Positions 12,081 through 21,430 of a stretch of 30,959 nucleotides of DNA are shown piece by piece. Each line of letters begins with the position of its first letter. Within the stretch, counting starts at the first letter, position 1. Location: assembly GCA_905221605.1 (NCBI GenBank), contig CAJNDS010001164.1:1-30959 (forward strand), read 5' to 3'. A model generated the notes under the pieces. The model was not told the DNA's origin, ran no database searches, and saw only the letters and a list, made by a program, of their open reading frames with translations. Source of the stretch: Symbiodinium natans (lineage: Eukaryota > Sar > Dinophyceae > Suessiales > Symbiodiniaceae). A program made the translations under genes and the position numbers.

Positions 12081-12710
12081 ACCCCTGGACAACCATCTCC
12101 AGGTGTCGTCGCAGCCGGCTTGTTGTGCGACTATGCTGAGATCACGCAGCCAAGGTACGGCTCCGGACGCGGTGTGAGCAGAAGAACTGCAATGACTTGT
12201 TCGATGATTGGGAATGCGGAAGAAAAGATGTAGCGCGATGGCTGCCGTCACGGTCGAGTTTTTAGTTGCTGTCACTGCCAGGTCACGCGTAGCTTTTTCC
12301 CAAACACAGCCGCCGTGCGCTTGGGCCCAAAATCAAGAATCCAGTCTATGACCGTGTCCCCTGGACAACCATCTCCAGGCTGTCATCACGCAGCCAAGGT
12401 ACGGCTCCGGACGCGGACTCGGACTTCTGAATCTTATGCCCGAAGACATGGGCGAGGACTTCCAGAGCGCAGGGCGATGGCTGCCGTCACGGTCGAGTTT
12501 TTAGTTGCTGTCACTGCCAGGTCACGCGTAGCTTTTTCCCAAACACAGCCGCCGTGCGCTTGGGCCCAAAATCAAGAATCCAGTCTATGACCGTGTCCCC
12601 TGGACAACCATCTCCAGGCTGTCATCACGCAGCCAAGGTACGGCTCCGGACGCGGACTCGGACTTCTGAATCTTATGCCCGAAGACATGGGCGAGGACTT
12701 CCAGAGCGCA
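12081..12710. repeat. 239-bp tandem duplication (about 2.6 copies)
   Basis: Two nearly identical copies, 12235-12473 and 12474-12712, begin GCGATGGCTGCCGTCACGG and contain GTGTCCCCTGGACAACCATC and CAGCCAAGGTACGGCTCCGG. A shorter, more diverged part-copy precedes them at about 12085-12175. The last copy ends about 30 bp before the ORF start at 12742, so the duplication may include that gene's upstream region. Confidence 0.92.
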
Positions 12711-12741
12711 GGCCACCCCATTCACGGTTCTGAACAGGCGG

Positions 12742-13464
12742 TTGACAAAGAAATGCACGAAGCCGAGGAAGGTTCACGTGAGAGAGCAGAGAGTCACACA
12801 CAGAATGAATATTCTTGAAAGCAAGGCATTCGCAGCAGTCTTGGCTCAGAAGTGGGAACACGAGCCACACTTTCTGCCAGTGTTGGAAACTTGCAAGATG
12901 GATGGTTGCCGTCTTGAGTGGAGCCGGTGTTTGGATGGCGGTCCTGGCTCCTGGTCGCTGATTGGCTTGAGTGGCACTGCGCTTGCCACAGAGACAGCCC
13001 CTGGATGGTATATGCCTGTCTTTTGCGTCAGAGGCATGAATAGGCTGGAATGCCGATTTACCCAATGGCATCCAGAAGCACCTCATGTTGCTGTCTTCGA
13101 AGCGGAAGAACTGCGCTTTGACAATTGGATCAATCTTCCGGCAGGGAAGGTCTATGTCCGAGAAGTGCCCTCGCCTTTGGTTATTACTTGCAGCTTGATG
13201 CCCGCGGATCAAAATGCCGTCGACGTCGTGTTCACCACGGTGGCCGGTGAAGAGGTGCTGCGAATCGCCAGCGTGTCAAGCCATTCGCTGGAGATGGAAC
13301 AGCTTCCTACATCCGCTACCATAGCAGCGGCAGCCCAAGGCCGTCTGCAGAGCAGGAACCAAGAAGTGTGCACGGTCTTAGACGGGGAGCCAACTCCATT
13401 GGACACGTTGGTCCTCTCCGATGACTTGTGGGACATCGTCGCAGCGCAGGACACGCAGCCATGA
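12742..13464 (+). CDS. Hypothetical protein, 240 aa, no recognised domain
   Basis: An uninterrupted 240-codon frame starting MTKKCTKPRK and ending at a stop after VAAQDTQP. A second in-frame Met at about residue 22 (MNILESKAF) is an equally plausible start, because the first residues are basic and the upstream 30 bp adjoin a tandem repeat. The body looks like a real globular protein: mixed hydrophobic and acidic stretches, several Cys (CKMDGCRLEWSRC), a Trp-rich middle (around WYMPVFCVRG, FDNWINLPAG) and an acidic tail. I see no signal peptide, membrane segment or catalytic motif. It lies 314 bp upstream of the Helitron ORF on the same strand and could be a host exon, a captured gene fragment or an accessory Helitron ORF. 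The overlapping minus-strand frames look like GC-rich shadows. Confidence 0.6.
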   Translation: MTKKCTKPRKVHVREQRVTHRMNILESKAFAAVLAQKWEHEPHFLPVLETCKMDGCRLEWSRCLDGGPGSWSLIGLSGTALATETAPGWYMPVFCVRGMNRLECRFTQWHPEAPHVAVFEAEELRFDNWINLPAGKVYVREVPSPLVITCSLMPADQNAVDVVFTTVAGEEVLRIASVSSHSLEMEQLPTSATIAAAAQGRLQSRNQEVCTVLDGEPTPLDTLVLSDDLWDIVAAQDTQP

Positions 13465-13778
13465 AGACATGCTGCGCAGTGAAGACAACAGGCTGCTGCT
13501 CGTGGCATTGACAAGACTTCGGCGTGTAGAGTCGCCAGGCACCTGGCGTGAACTCTTAAGTTTGTCTCCGCTCTGTACATCTTTTTGAGAGCAAACCAAG
13601 TCACCACAGACGCAGGAGCAAGAAAATAGCAAAGTGGACTGGCAAGGAAAGACAGACAAGCTGTTGCACACGCTAGAGAATGCCTTCTGACATGCGCTTT
13701 ATTTCACAATCTCCGGCGCGCAAACCGTTCGCAGCTTTTCGGACACAGCCTGAGCACAAATAGACCTGAACATTTGCC
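13465..13778 (+). other. Spacer upstream of the Helitron ORF
   Basis: 314 bp without a convincing gene. No TATA-like box or recognisable Helitron 5' terminus could be fixed. The element's left end should lie here or further upstream. Confidence 0.4.
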
Positions 13779-16700
13779 ATGGCGCCTTGCCAGCGATGCG
13801 GTGTGGGAAGCAGGAGCGGTCGGGGACAGGGGTGGTGCAGCGATCCAAGCTGCCGCCAAGCCGAGAAAGAAGAGCGTCAGGCAGAAGAAAGCACTAAGCG
13901 AAAAGCTCGGCAACAGGAACGGGCGGCAAAGGGAGGTGGCAGCCGCGGGCCCTTGCCCCCTCAAGGGGTCAGCCGACAAGCGCAGAGGCGTGAGCTGCAA
14001 GCCGAACGTGCTGAGCACGGGTTTGCAAGCCGGGGGCCAAAACCAGAGAAGGACAACCGCGAAGCACAGAGGCTTCAGCTGCAAGCCGAACGTGCTGAGC
14101 ACGGGTTTGCAAGCCGGGGGCCAAAACCAGAGGAGGACAACCGCGAAGCACAGAGCCTTCAGCTGCAAGCCGAACGTGCTGAGCACGGGTTTGCAAGCCG
14201 CGGGCCCTTGCCCCCTCAAGGGGTCAGCCGACAAGCACAGAGGCGTGAGCTGCAAGCCGAACGTGGTCAGCACGGGTTTGCAAGCCGGGGGCCAAAACCA
14301 GAGGAGGACAACCGCGAAGCACAGAGGCTTCAGCTGCAGGCCGAACGTGCTGAGCACGGGTTTGCAAGCCGCGGGCCCTTGCCCCCTCAAGGGGTCAGCC
14401 GACAAGCGCAGAGGCGTGAGCTGCAAGCCGAACGTGCTGAGGACGGGTTTGCAAGCCGGGGGCCAAAGCCACAGGAGGACAACCGCCAAGCACAGAGGCT
14501 TCAGCTGCAAGCCGAACGTGCTGAGTCAGGGGTCGGAAGCCGTGGTCCGAAGCCCATTGCAACTGAGATCCAGAAGCAGGGCTACCCGTTTCCTGATGAA
14601 GATGAGCTGACGCCTGAACAAGTGGATGCTCACTACCTTGCATTCGTGCGTAGTTGGGGCAGATTCGGGCTGTCGCGTGCTTGCGAGAAGTGTCGGACCC
14701 TTACCCCTGCGAAGCACGTCTGCCCGGCCAAAGGAACCAAGCAGATGCTTTGCAAAAGGTGCCGCGAAGATTCTACGAAGATCATCCTACCAGATGTGCC
14801 ACCTGCGCCAGAGGCACTCCAGATACTGAGGCCCATCGAGCAGCACCTGATCGCCATGGCTCGGATCTCGCAAGTCCTCATCGACAAACTCCCGTCAGGT
14901 GGCCCCAGCGCACAGTGGGGCCGCATGTACGCCGTCCTCATGGAGGACCCTTTCATCTGTGACGTATTGGAGGGAGCCATGCTGGAGGAAGATGGAACAG
15001 TCTTGGTCCAGGGAGTTCAAGGCTTGACTGCTACTCCAGCCCGCCTGGATTGCTTGCACGAAGCTTTGAAGGAACTGAAGGCCCAACACCGCTTGTACAA
15101 AGCCAATCCAGCCGTGGACAGAGCCATAGCCAAAATGGCCACCATCCTGGATGTCCAATTGGCGCAGCCTGATGCGGTCGACGAGCGTTTGAGTCAGCAA
15201 ACACCTTCCCAAGGGCGCCAAACGGGGGAGTCCGGTGGCTCACACTCCTCGGCCTTGGGAAGCCAAAGTCACGGTATCCTGCAAGAGAAGGAAGAAGATC
15301 TCGAGATGACGTACCTTTTGCCCAAAGAGTTGAAGATCCCTGGAGCCGAGACAAGGCAGTTACAAAAGGCCCGAGGTTGCGCGGCGCTCACCGACGACAT
15401 GGATGTCAAGCTCTTCCCGCACTTGTTTCCCACGGGAACGGGCGGATGGCAAAGCATGTACCCAAGCTTCTCACAGTATGCACGCAAGCGCTTGCTGAGC
15501 CAGGATCCACGCTTCGAGGCATCCCCAGCCTACACCATGTGGCTCCTGGAGACGCAAACCAAGAAGCGCCTTTCAGGCAACATCAATGTGCGGATCAGCG
15601 GCCAGCAGGCTCCAAGCAGAAAGACGATGTACGAACGTGGCAACAACCAGGTCTACACAGCCCTCAGGGACATCCCCGGTACTCAGCCCTACATCTACGC
15701 AAAGAAGGGCGTCGCGCTCAGCATGTACGAGCAGCTCGGAACACCCAACTTCTTCATGACCCTCACTTGCCACGCTCGGCAGCCCGACATCCTTGTTGCG
15801 GCCATCACAGCGCGGCTACTGCGGCTGCGTCCTGAAACGCCTCCGCAAGAGCTGGAGCGTCAAGCCGCTGAAATCCTGCGCTGCTACCAGTCTGACGAGC
15901 AATTCAAGTGGGACGATCTGTCGCCAAACCAGCTGTGCAACCAACAGCCGGCGATCGTGGCACGACAGTTCATGCACCAGCTCAACCAACTCATGGCATG
16001 GCTGGAGGCCGAGCATGACACAGAGTCCCATCTGGAGCAGGAAGCAGACGAGCAGGACGAGCCGGAGGGCGGCCACTGCAAAGAGCCTGAAGACTTTGCG
16101 CAAGCGCCAACGAGAGATTCAGCGGGCCGACACCGCGGCGTTCGCAAGGAGCGCCCACCATTCAAGATCCGAGACTACATCATTCGCATCGAGTGGCAGA
16201 AGAGGGGCTACCCTCACGCTCACATTTTGCTTTGGGCAGTGGAATGGCCGCGACGAACAAGCGCAGTCAGCTCCAGAGACTGTGAGAAGACAGCGGAAGC
16301 AGAAGCGACAGTTCCGGATTGGTCGGATGAAGAGGCCATGGAGTCTTTCACGCCCACTTGCGCAGAAGACTGGAGTGACAAGTACATCTGCACGAAGTCA
16401 CCAGAAAGCTGGCGCAAATCCACGAAAGTCTCACCCCGCAACAAGGAGCTAAATGCCCAGCTGGCGGAGCTAGTGCGGCACAAGCACAGTGAATATTGCG
16501 GCATCAAGACGTATGGCTCTTGCAGGTTTGGCTTTCCACACAATGAAATCGAAGAGCGAACTCGACGCCGCACCTCCCAGGAGAAGTATGCCAACAGCCG
16601 CTGGAAAAGCAGCCTCGTGGTCAGGCGGGCCCAGGGGGACAACATGTTCGGGCAATACAACATCAAGATCCTGCGACGGTGGCGTGCCAGCATGGACCTC

Positions 16701-17270
16701 CAAGTCATCTGCGAACTGACCAGCGCCAGTCGTTACATCCTGGGCTACTCCTTTAAATCGGAACAAGATCTCGCGGCCCAGCGGCGCATGGAGAGTATAC
16801 TGGCCAGCCTCGCCTCCAGCCGCAATGACCATGGTGGCGCCAGCTTGGGCAGCCAGCAGGTGTACAAAGCCGCGCACGCAGCGCTGCAGGGCCGGACCAC
16901 GTCCACCTTCGAGGCGTGCCACTTGCTGCTAGGCTTTCCCATCGTTGAGTTCTCCAGGGAGCACGTTTGGGTTCAAGTCGGACCACCCGATACCTGGACG
17001 TTGTCCGTGCCCCAGCACGAAGAGAGCCTGGCGCTACAACAGCCGGAGAGCTACCGCAACAGCAAACTCGACAGGGATGGACACATGCCGGCTGCACAGC
17101 GCTGGTACAGGGAGATGCAAGTCGCTTTCGGCAACATCGAAGTGGAGTTGCCTGTGGAAGGGGGCAAGCCTGCAACATGCCGCCTCATGAACATGAACTT
17201 CTTGGATTTCTGCGCAGCTTTCAAGTTCATCGGCGTGGAATTCCCTCAGCTCAGAAAGCGTCCGGCCATC
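13779..17270 (+). pseudogene. Helitron Rep (HUH/Y2) domain with repeated N-terminus
   Basis: Frame starting MAPCQRCGVG; this Met precedes a Cys cluster (C4, C7, C20, C25) that suggests a zinc-binding start. Residues about 57-260 are charged 28/29-residue repeats. Residues 302-327 hold a second Cys cluster, C-x2-C-x8-C-x9-C-x2-C. The Helitron N-terminal signature follows: FPHLFPTGTGGW near residue 545, then QYARKRLLSQDPRF. The HUH motif is in RGYPHAHILLW, with H813 and H815 (codons 16215-16223). The Y2 pair is Y986 and Y990 in RYILGYSFK (codons 16734-16748), where Helitrons commonly have YxxKY. In the family, HUH binds the metal and the tyrosines nick and join DNA. Native sequence ends near LRKRP; the residues from there to the stop at 17462 are antisense nonsense caused by the inversion. 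Confidence 0.92.
13945..14545 (+). repeat. In-frame 84/87-bp coding repeat in the Rep N-terminus
   Basis: About seven copies of an 84- or 87-bp unit. The landmark GCCGAACGTG recurs at 14001, 14085, 14169 and 14256. The peptide unit alternates between a form with ASRGPKPEEDNREAQ and one with ASRGPLPPQGVSRQAQ, each followed by LQAERAEHGF. All spacings are multiples of three, so the frame was kept during expansion. It is probably an alpha-helical, charged linker. Confidence 0.9.
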
Positions 17271-17700
17271 GTCGGGCAAAGGCATCTCCAGGTGCTCCTG
17301 TCGGAACATGGTCTGGGGCCGCAAATTCGATGTCGTCCCCATGACGTGCCTTCAGTGCCTCCAAAATCTGGATGGAGTCCTCGTAATTGTCCTGCGCGAT
17401 CTTGCTGTTGGCCCATCCATCTCGCAAGTGTGCAGGGTGCATCCTCGCCTTCATGTACATGACGGCCTGGACGGCCTGCAGCTTGCGAGCGGCATTCACT
17501 GTCCCGTCCATTTGCGGGAAGCATCTCGACCGCAGGAAATCTGGGTACCCATCCAAGTCGCGGGCGATGCGCTGGAAGGCTGCTGCGTGCCTACCTTTGT
17601 CCTCTTCTTGCAGCCAATCGCCTGGTTCCGTCCAAACGGAGTAGAGCAGCAGCCTGGAGAACCAAAAGGCCTCCGGTTCCTGGTCAGGGCTGAAATTCCG
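17271..17700 (-). pseudogene. Inverted Helitron Rep-helicase linker segment
   Basis: On the minus strand, starting at about 17700, one open frame reads RNFSPDQEPEAFWFSRLLLY, then SVWTEPGDWLQEED, AFQRIARDLDGYPDFL, MDGTVNAARKLQAV, MKARMHPAHLRDGWANSKIA, NYEDSIQILEALKARHGDDI and ends around APDHVPTGAPGDAF. It has the residue mix and order expected between the Rep and helicase domains, which are otherwise missing exactly this piece. The plus-strand translation of the same bases is Cys/Pro/Ser-rich and runs into stops. The breakpoints are near 17262-17285 and 17690-17705. It is either a true micro-inversion or an assembly fault. Confidence 0.85.
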
Positions 17701-18378
17701 GTATGCCGGTGGAAGGCGGCGAGGAATCCTTCAACATGCTCACTGCCGCGGAGAACCCCAGCACAGAAACACAGCATCAACGAAGAGCCATGGAATACAT
17801 CTTCGAGACGGTGTGGGAACGCCGCAACACCAATGACACCAACAATACTGACCGCCTCCACATGCTCCTCCACGGACCGGGCGGCTGTGGGAAGTCCGTG
17901 GTGGTGCGCGCAGCAGCCCACATGCTTCGGGAGGCGGGAGTGGGAACTATCATTGCTGCGCCCACAGGGGTGGCAGCATGGAACATCAACGGCGTCACTC
18001 TCCACACTTGCTGCTTGCTTCCCGTCGTGAACCAAAGCTATGGAAGGGCCTGCGACGTGCCGCTACCAAATGGCCCCATCCTGGCCACGCTGCGAAGCAT
18101 CTGGAAGCTGGTGGCGGCCCTCTTCGTGGACGAGATGGGCTTCATATCGTCCTTCATGTTGGAGCGCCTGGATCAGCATCTGCGGTTGGCTAAGATGCCG
18201 CACGTTCCCTTCGGAGGAGTGCATGTCGTGTTCTCTGGAGACCTCTATCAGCTGCCACCGCCGGGTGGGCTGCCAGCCTTTGCCAGCTCACTGTGGACAT
18301 TGCTTCAGCTGTGCGAGCTGGAAGGCAATCAACGCGCAGCAAAGGACCCGAAGTGGGCAGCTCTTCTCGCACGAATTC
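17694..18378 (+). pseudogene. Helitron PIF1-type helicase domain, N-terminal half
   Basis: SF1 helicase of the Helitron RepHel protein. Walker A is GPGGCGKS (17874-17897), preceded by the Q-motif-like EETQ-type stretch TETQHQRRAMEYIF. Motif Ia is APTGVAAWNINGVTLHT. Walker B is LFVDEMGFIS (Asp-Glu codons 18129-18134). Motif III is VVFSGDLYQLPP (near 18231-18260). The following NQRAAKDPKWAALLARIR matches the usual N-x-R / DP / LL-x-R-R-x-G stretch after motif III. Motifs IV to VI are absent, because from about 18378 the frame continues only into GGGGACCCATTC repeats. The first Met in frame is at 17703, but this domain was the C-terminal half of one protein, not a separate gene. Confidence 0.92.
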
Positions 18379-19218
18379 GTGGCATTTGGGGACCGATTCG
18401 GGGACCCATTTGGGGGTTTGTTCAGGCCCCCCATTCGGGGACCCATTCGAAACAACCACACGGGAACGCATTCGGCACCCATTCGGGAACCATCACATTT
18501 GGGGACGTTCTTCGGGGCCCATGCGGGCACCCATTCAGGGACCCACACGGACCCATTCACCCATTTAAGAACGCGTTCAGGACCCATTCGAGACCATTTG
18601 GAAACCCATTCGGGGATCCATTCGGGGGGACCCACACGCGAACCCATTTTGGGGTTCCTGAATAGGGGACGCATTCAGGGACATCCATCCAGGACCCATT
18701 CGAAGACCCATTCGGGGACCCATACGCGGGGACCCATTCGGGGACCCACACGCGGGGACCCATACGCGGGGACCCATACGCGGGAACCCAATCGGGGACC
18801 CATGCGCGAACCCATTCGGGGACCCTTCGAGGACCCATTCGAGGACCCATTCGGGGACCCATTCGGGGACCCATTCGGGGACCCATTCGGGGACCCATTC
18901 GGGGACCCATTCGGGGACCCATTCGGGGACCCATTCGGGGACCCATACGCGGGGACCCATACGCGGGGACCCATACGCGGGGACCCATTCGGGGACCCAT
19001 TCGGGGAGACCCATTCGGGGACCCATTCGGGGACCCATTCGGGGACCCATTCGGGGAGACCCATTCGGGGACCCATTCGGGGACCCATTCGGGGACCCAT
19101 TCGGGGAGACCCATTCGGGGACCCATTCGGGGACCCATTCGGGGACCCATTCGGGGAGACCCATTCGGGGACCCATTCGGGGACCCATTCGGGGACCCAT
19201 TCGGGGAGACCCATTCGG
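18379..19218. repeat. 12-bp minisatellite replacing the helicase C-terminus
   Basis: Unit GGGGACCCATTC (12 bp), with GGGGACCCATACGC (14 bp) and GGGGAGACCCATTC (14 bp) variants. It is loose at the left (18379-18840) and almost perfect at the right. From about 19010 a 50-bp higher-order unit (one 14-mer and three 12-mers) repeats up to the gap. All frames on both strands are largely open, giving Gly-Asp-Pro-Phe or Met-Gly-Pro-Arg type repeats that I do not regard as genes. Confidence 0.95.
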
Positions 19219-19318
19219 NNNNNNNNNNNNNNNNNNNNNNNNNNNNNNNNNNNNNNNNNNNNNNNNNNNNNNNNNNNNNNNNNNNNNNNNNNNNNNNNNN
19301 NNNNNNNNNNNNNNNNNN
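19219..19318. other. Assembly gap (100 N)
   Basis: Exactly 100 unknown bases in the most uniform part of the minisatellite. The length is likely a placeholder, and the two sides may not be adjacent in the genome. Confidence 0.98.
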
Positions 19319-19516
19319 GTATGAATTTTAATAAACTCGCAAGAAGCTTCCGGCCAAACAAAAACCTTCCAAAACATTTTGCCTGCATTTTTTATTGTAT
19401 CCACTACTATATTTACAATCAATTTTGCGTGAAAAGAACCCGATTTGAAACATTTAAAAAACAATTAGGACGGTGTATTGCAGAGCAACTATTGGTCATC
19501 TACTTTCCTGAAGACA
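19319..19516. other. AT-rich segment right of the gap
   Basis: Clearly AT-richer than everything around it (TTTTTTATTGTATCC, ACATTTAAAAAAC). No gene recognised. The change of composition right at the gap raises the possibility of a false join. Confidence 0.6.
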
Positions 19517-20150
19517 CTTGAGGCAGAGAAGCTGCTGTTCAATGATGAAGTGAACCTTTGGAATCGTGTTGTCCTGTGCGTGTTGTCCGACAGAAGCACA
19601 AAGACGAGCACCCAATGCGGATGCAAATGCGGGTGCAAATGCGGGTGCAAATGCGGGTGCAAATGCGGGGCGCAAATGCGGGTGCAAATGCGGGTGCAAA
19701 TGCGGGATATACCCTTGAGGCAGAGAAGCTGCTGTTCAATGATGAAGTGAACCTTTGGAATCGTGTTGTCCTGTGCGTGTTGTCCGACAGAAGCACAAAG
19801 ACGAGCACCCAATGCGGATGCAAATGCGGGTGCAAATGCGGGTGCAAATGCGGGTGCAAATGCGGGGCGCAAATGCGGGTGCAAATGCGGGTGCAAATGC
19901 GGGTGCAAATGCGGGTGCAAATGCGGGTGCAAATGCTGCAAATGCGACTGCATACGCGAATGCTAATGCGAGTGTGAATGCAAATGCAAATGCGAAGGCA
20001 AATGCGAAGGCAAATGGAAGGGCTCACACGAATCCAAATGCAAGTACAAATGCGAAGCCAAATGGAGCGCAAATGCGATTGACCATGTGAACGCAAGAGC
20101 AAACGCAAGACCAAATGCAAGAGCAAATGCGATTGCTCATGCGAACGCAA
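19517..20150. repeat. 197-bp duplication carrying a second 12-bp minisatellite
   Basis: A 197-bp unit starting CTTGAGGCAGAGAAGCTGCT occurs at 19517-19713 and again from 19714. Each copy ends in runs of GGGTGCAAATGC (12 bp), giving about 7 and then about 10 copies. From about 19935 to 20150 the 12-mer decays into GCAAATGCGAAG-type variants. All frames are open on both strands (His-Leu-His-Pro, Ala-Asn-Ala-Gly repeats) because of the repeat alone. Confidence 0.93.
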
Positions 20151-20679
20151 GAGGCACATGAGCGCGTCCAGACGCGGAGTCGCGCACTCGGGCTTTCTCT
20201 GCGAAGTGTCAAGGTCAGACGCTGTCAAGTATTTCCCCGTACCCGCAACGTCAAGGCTTTGCTTGACTTCCAGAAAGAAAGAAAAGACAGGACCGATGTC
20301 GACTGTCCGGGGGCAGTCATCTGCGGATGAGCTCGCAGAACGAAACAGCCGGGCGTCCAAGTTTTGCGAGAAACGGGGAGACATCAAATCGTGCCGAAGA
20401 ACGACGGGAGACGCCGCGCAAGCGTGGGTCTTGCCGAGGACGACCAGGCATGACCTGAAGCTGCACGTCGTCCCGACTGGCGGTGGCTGGCCAGTCAGAC
20501 CAGTAAATTTCTGACCCACAGCGCCCGACGCCCATCCACAGAAGCTAAGGGCCGCTGCAGATGCGACAAATCGGCAAGCTATCTGTACCCGGCGCCAAGC
20601 TGCTGCCGTGGCCGCTTGACGACATCTCAGCTGATCGGGAGATGCAGAGCGCAAGGACCTAAGGCGGAGTTCGGCACCG
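20151..20679. other. Non-repetitive DNA, no gene assigned
   Basis: GC-rich sequence with open frames on both strands, but no domain or exon boundary I can defend. A possible hairpin, GACTGGC with GCCAGTC, lies near 20475-20500 and could belong to another structured element. Confidence 0.35.
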
Positions 20680-20791
20680 CCCTGATGCTGGGGCCAACGC
20701 TCCCGCGGCGAGAACGCCCTTTCTCCGGGGAACAACGTTCTCTGGAGTATGACACCCAGACGAAGGGCTTATGTGCTGGGTGGCATCAGGG
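20680..20791 (+). ncRNA. Structured element family 2, copy a
   Basis: 112 nt. Outer helix CCCTGATGC (20680-20688) with GCATCAGGG (20783-20791), 9 bp. Hairpin 1 is GAGAACG (20710-20716) with CGTTCTC (20736-20742). Hairpin 2 is ACCCAG (20754-20759) with CTGGGT (20776-20781). Sequence shared with copy b lies outside the helices: TGGGGCCAAC after the 5' outer strand, AGTATGACA between the hairpins, and GGGCT in the hairpin 2 loop. Three helices meet in a junction. Strand is inferred from the neighbouring exons. Function unknown. Confidence 0.55.
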
Positions 20792-21430
20792 TCGCGGCGT
20801 AACGCAACCGCGACGAGGCCTCGCGCACCAACGGGGAGATCCCTTGATTTGCAATCGTTGACGCGCCTGCGTGGCTGTCGGCCAACCGGAGGGCAGCTGC
20901 TCAGTGTGGCGCAACGCCAGAGAGATCCCAAGCAAGGTCTTGTTCATGCGAAAGAGAGTGCATCAGTCAGACCTCGACGCAAGAAGACTCCGCCGAAGCC
21001 AGCCAAGGAGCCGAACCCCCCTTGTACCGAGTGCCGTGCACGGACGTCCAGATACACGAGCACGCGTCATCAGCAGAAACTCTTGACGATCGCCTGCTGC
21101 AAGAGGGGAGGGTTTCGACAAAGGAAGCCCGAGTCGACGTCCGCTTTAAACACCGGTCGTCGCCAGTGGTATCGGAAGATCGTCTCGCTTTCTTGACCTT
21201 CCGTCTCGAGCGTGTCTTCGCGAAAGCCCTCAAGAATCCTGACCGGACCTCGACGGGCGCGGGGAAGGCACCTTCCACGCGTCCGTAAAGCGGCGAGGCT
21301 ACGTGGCCGCAGGTAGTAACAGAGGCGCGTGGCAACAATGCTTACCTGACAAGCGGCTCGGCGTCGGCTTCGAGCGCTTGCACCTTGCTGATCACAAAGG
21401 TGAGGAGCGATGGTCCGCTGCGAGCAAGCC
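20792..21430. other. Probable intron or intergenic DNA
   Basis: About 640 bp between the two family 2 copies. Open frames exist on both strands without recognisable motifs. No exon boundary I can support. Confidence 0.3.

Larger units (their letters stand above)
13779..18378 (+). mobile_element. Helitron relic: Rep-helicase ORF, internally inverted and 3'-truncated
   Basis: Rolling-circle DNA transposon remnant. The Rep part (13779 to about 17270) and the helicase part (17694 onward) are on the + strand in the same reading frame, while the connecting piece (about 17270-17700) reads correctly only on the minus strand. The right end is lost in a minisatellite, so no 3' terminal hairpin or CTRR end can be identified. 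The left terminus was not found. With the helicase cut after motif III and the linker inverted, the element cannot be autonomous. Confidence 0.9.

Noticed and set aside
13704-14510. Minus-strand 268-codon frame with Leu-rich repeats opposite the Rep N-terminus
   Set aside because: Antisense shadow of in-frame coding repeats; the plus strand carries the Helitron protein.
17308-18030. Plus-strand 240-codon frame across the Rep-helicase junction
   Set aside because: Its first part is antisense to the inverted linker and its later part is a shifted frame over the helicase.
18557-19464. Long minus-strand frames of Met-Gly-Pro-Arg and Trp-Val-Pro-Glu repeats, one crossing the N gap
   Set aside because: Produced by the 12-bp repeat in every frame and extended artificially through unknown bases.
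19539-20735. 398-codon minus-strand frame with His-Leu-His-Pro and Cys-Ile-Arg repeats
   Set aside because: Half is minisatellite; the rest overlaps family 2 copy a and has no motif. Exons nearby are on the other strand.
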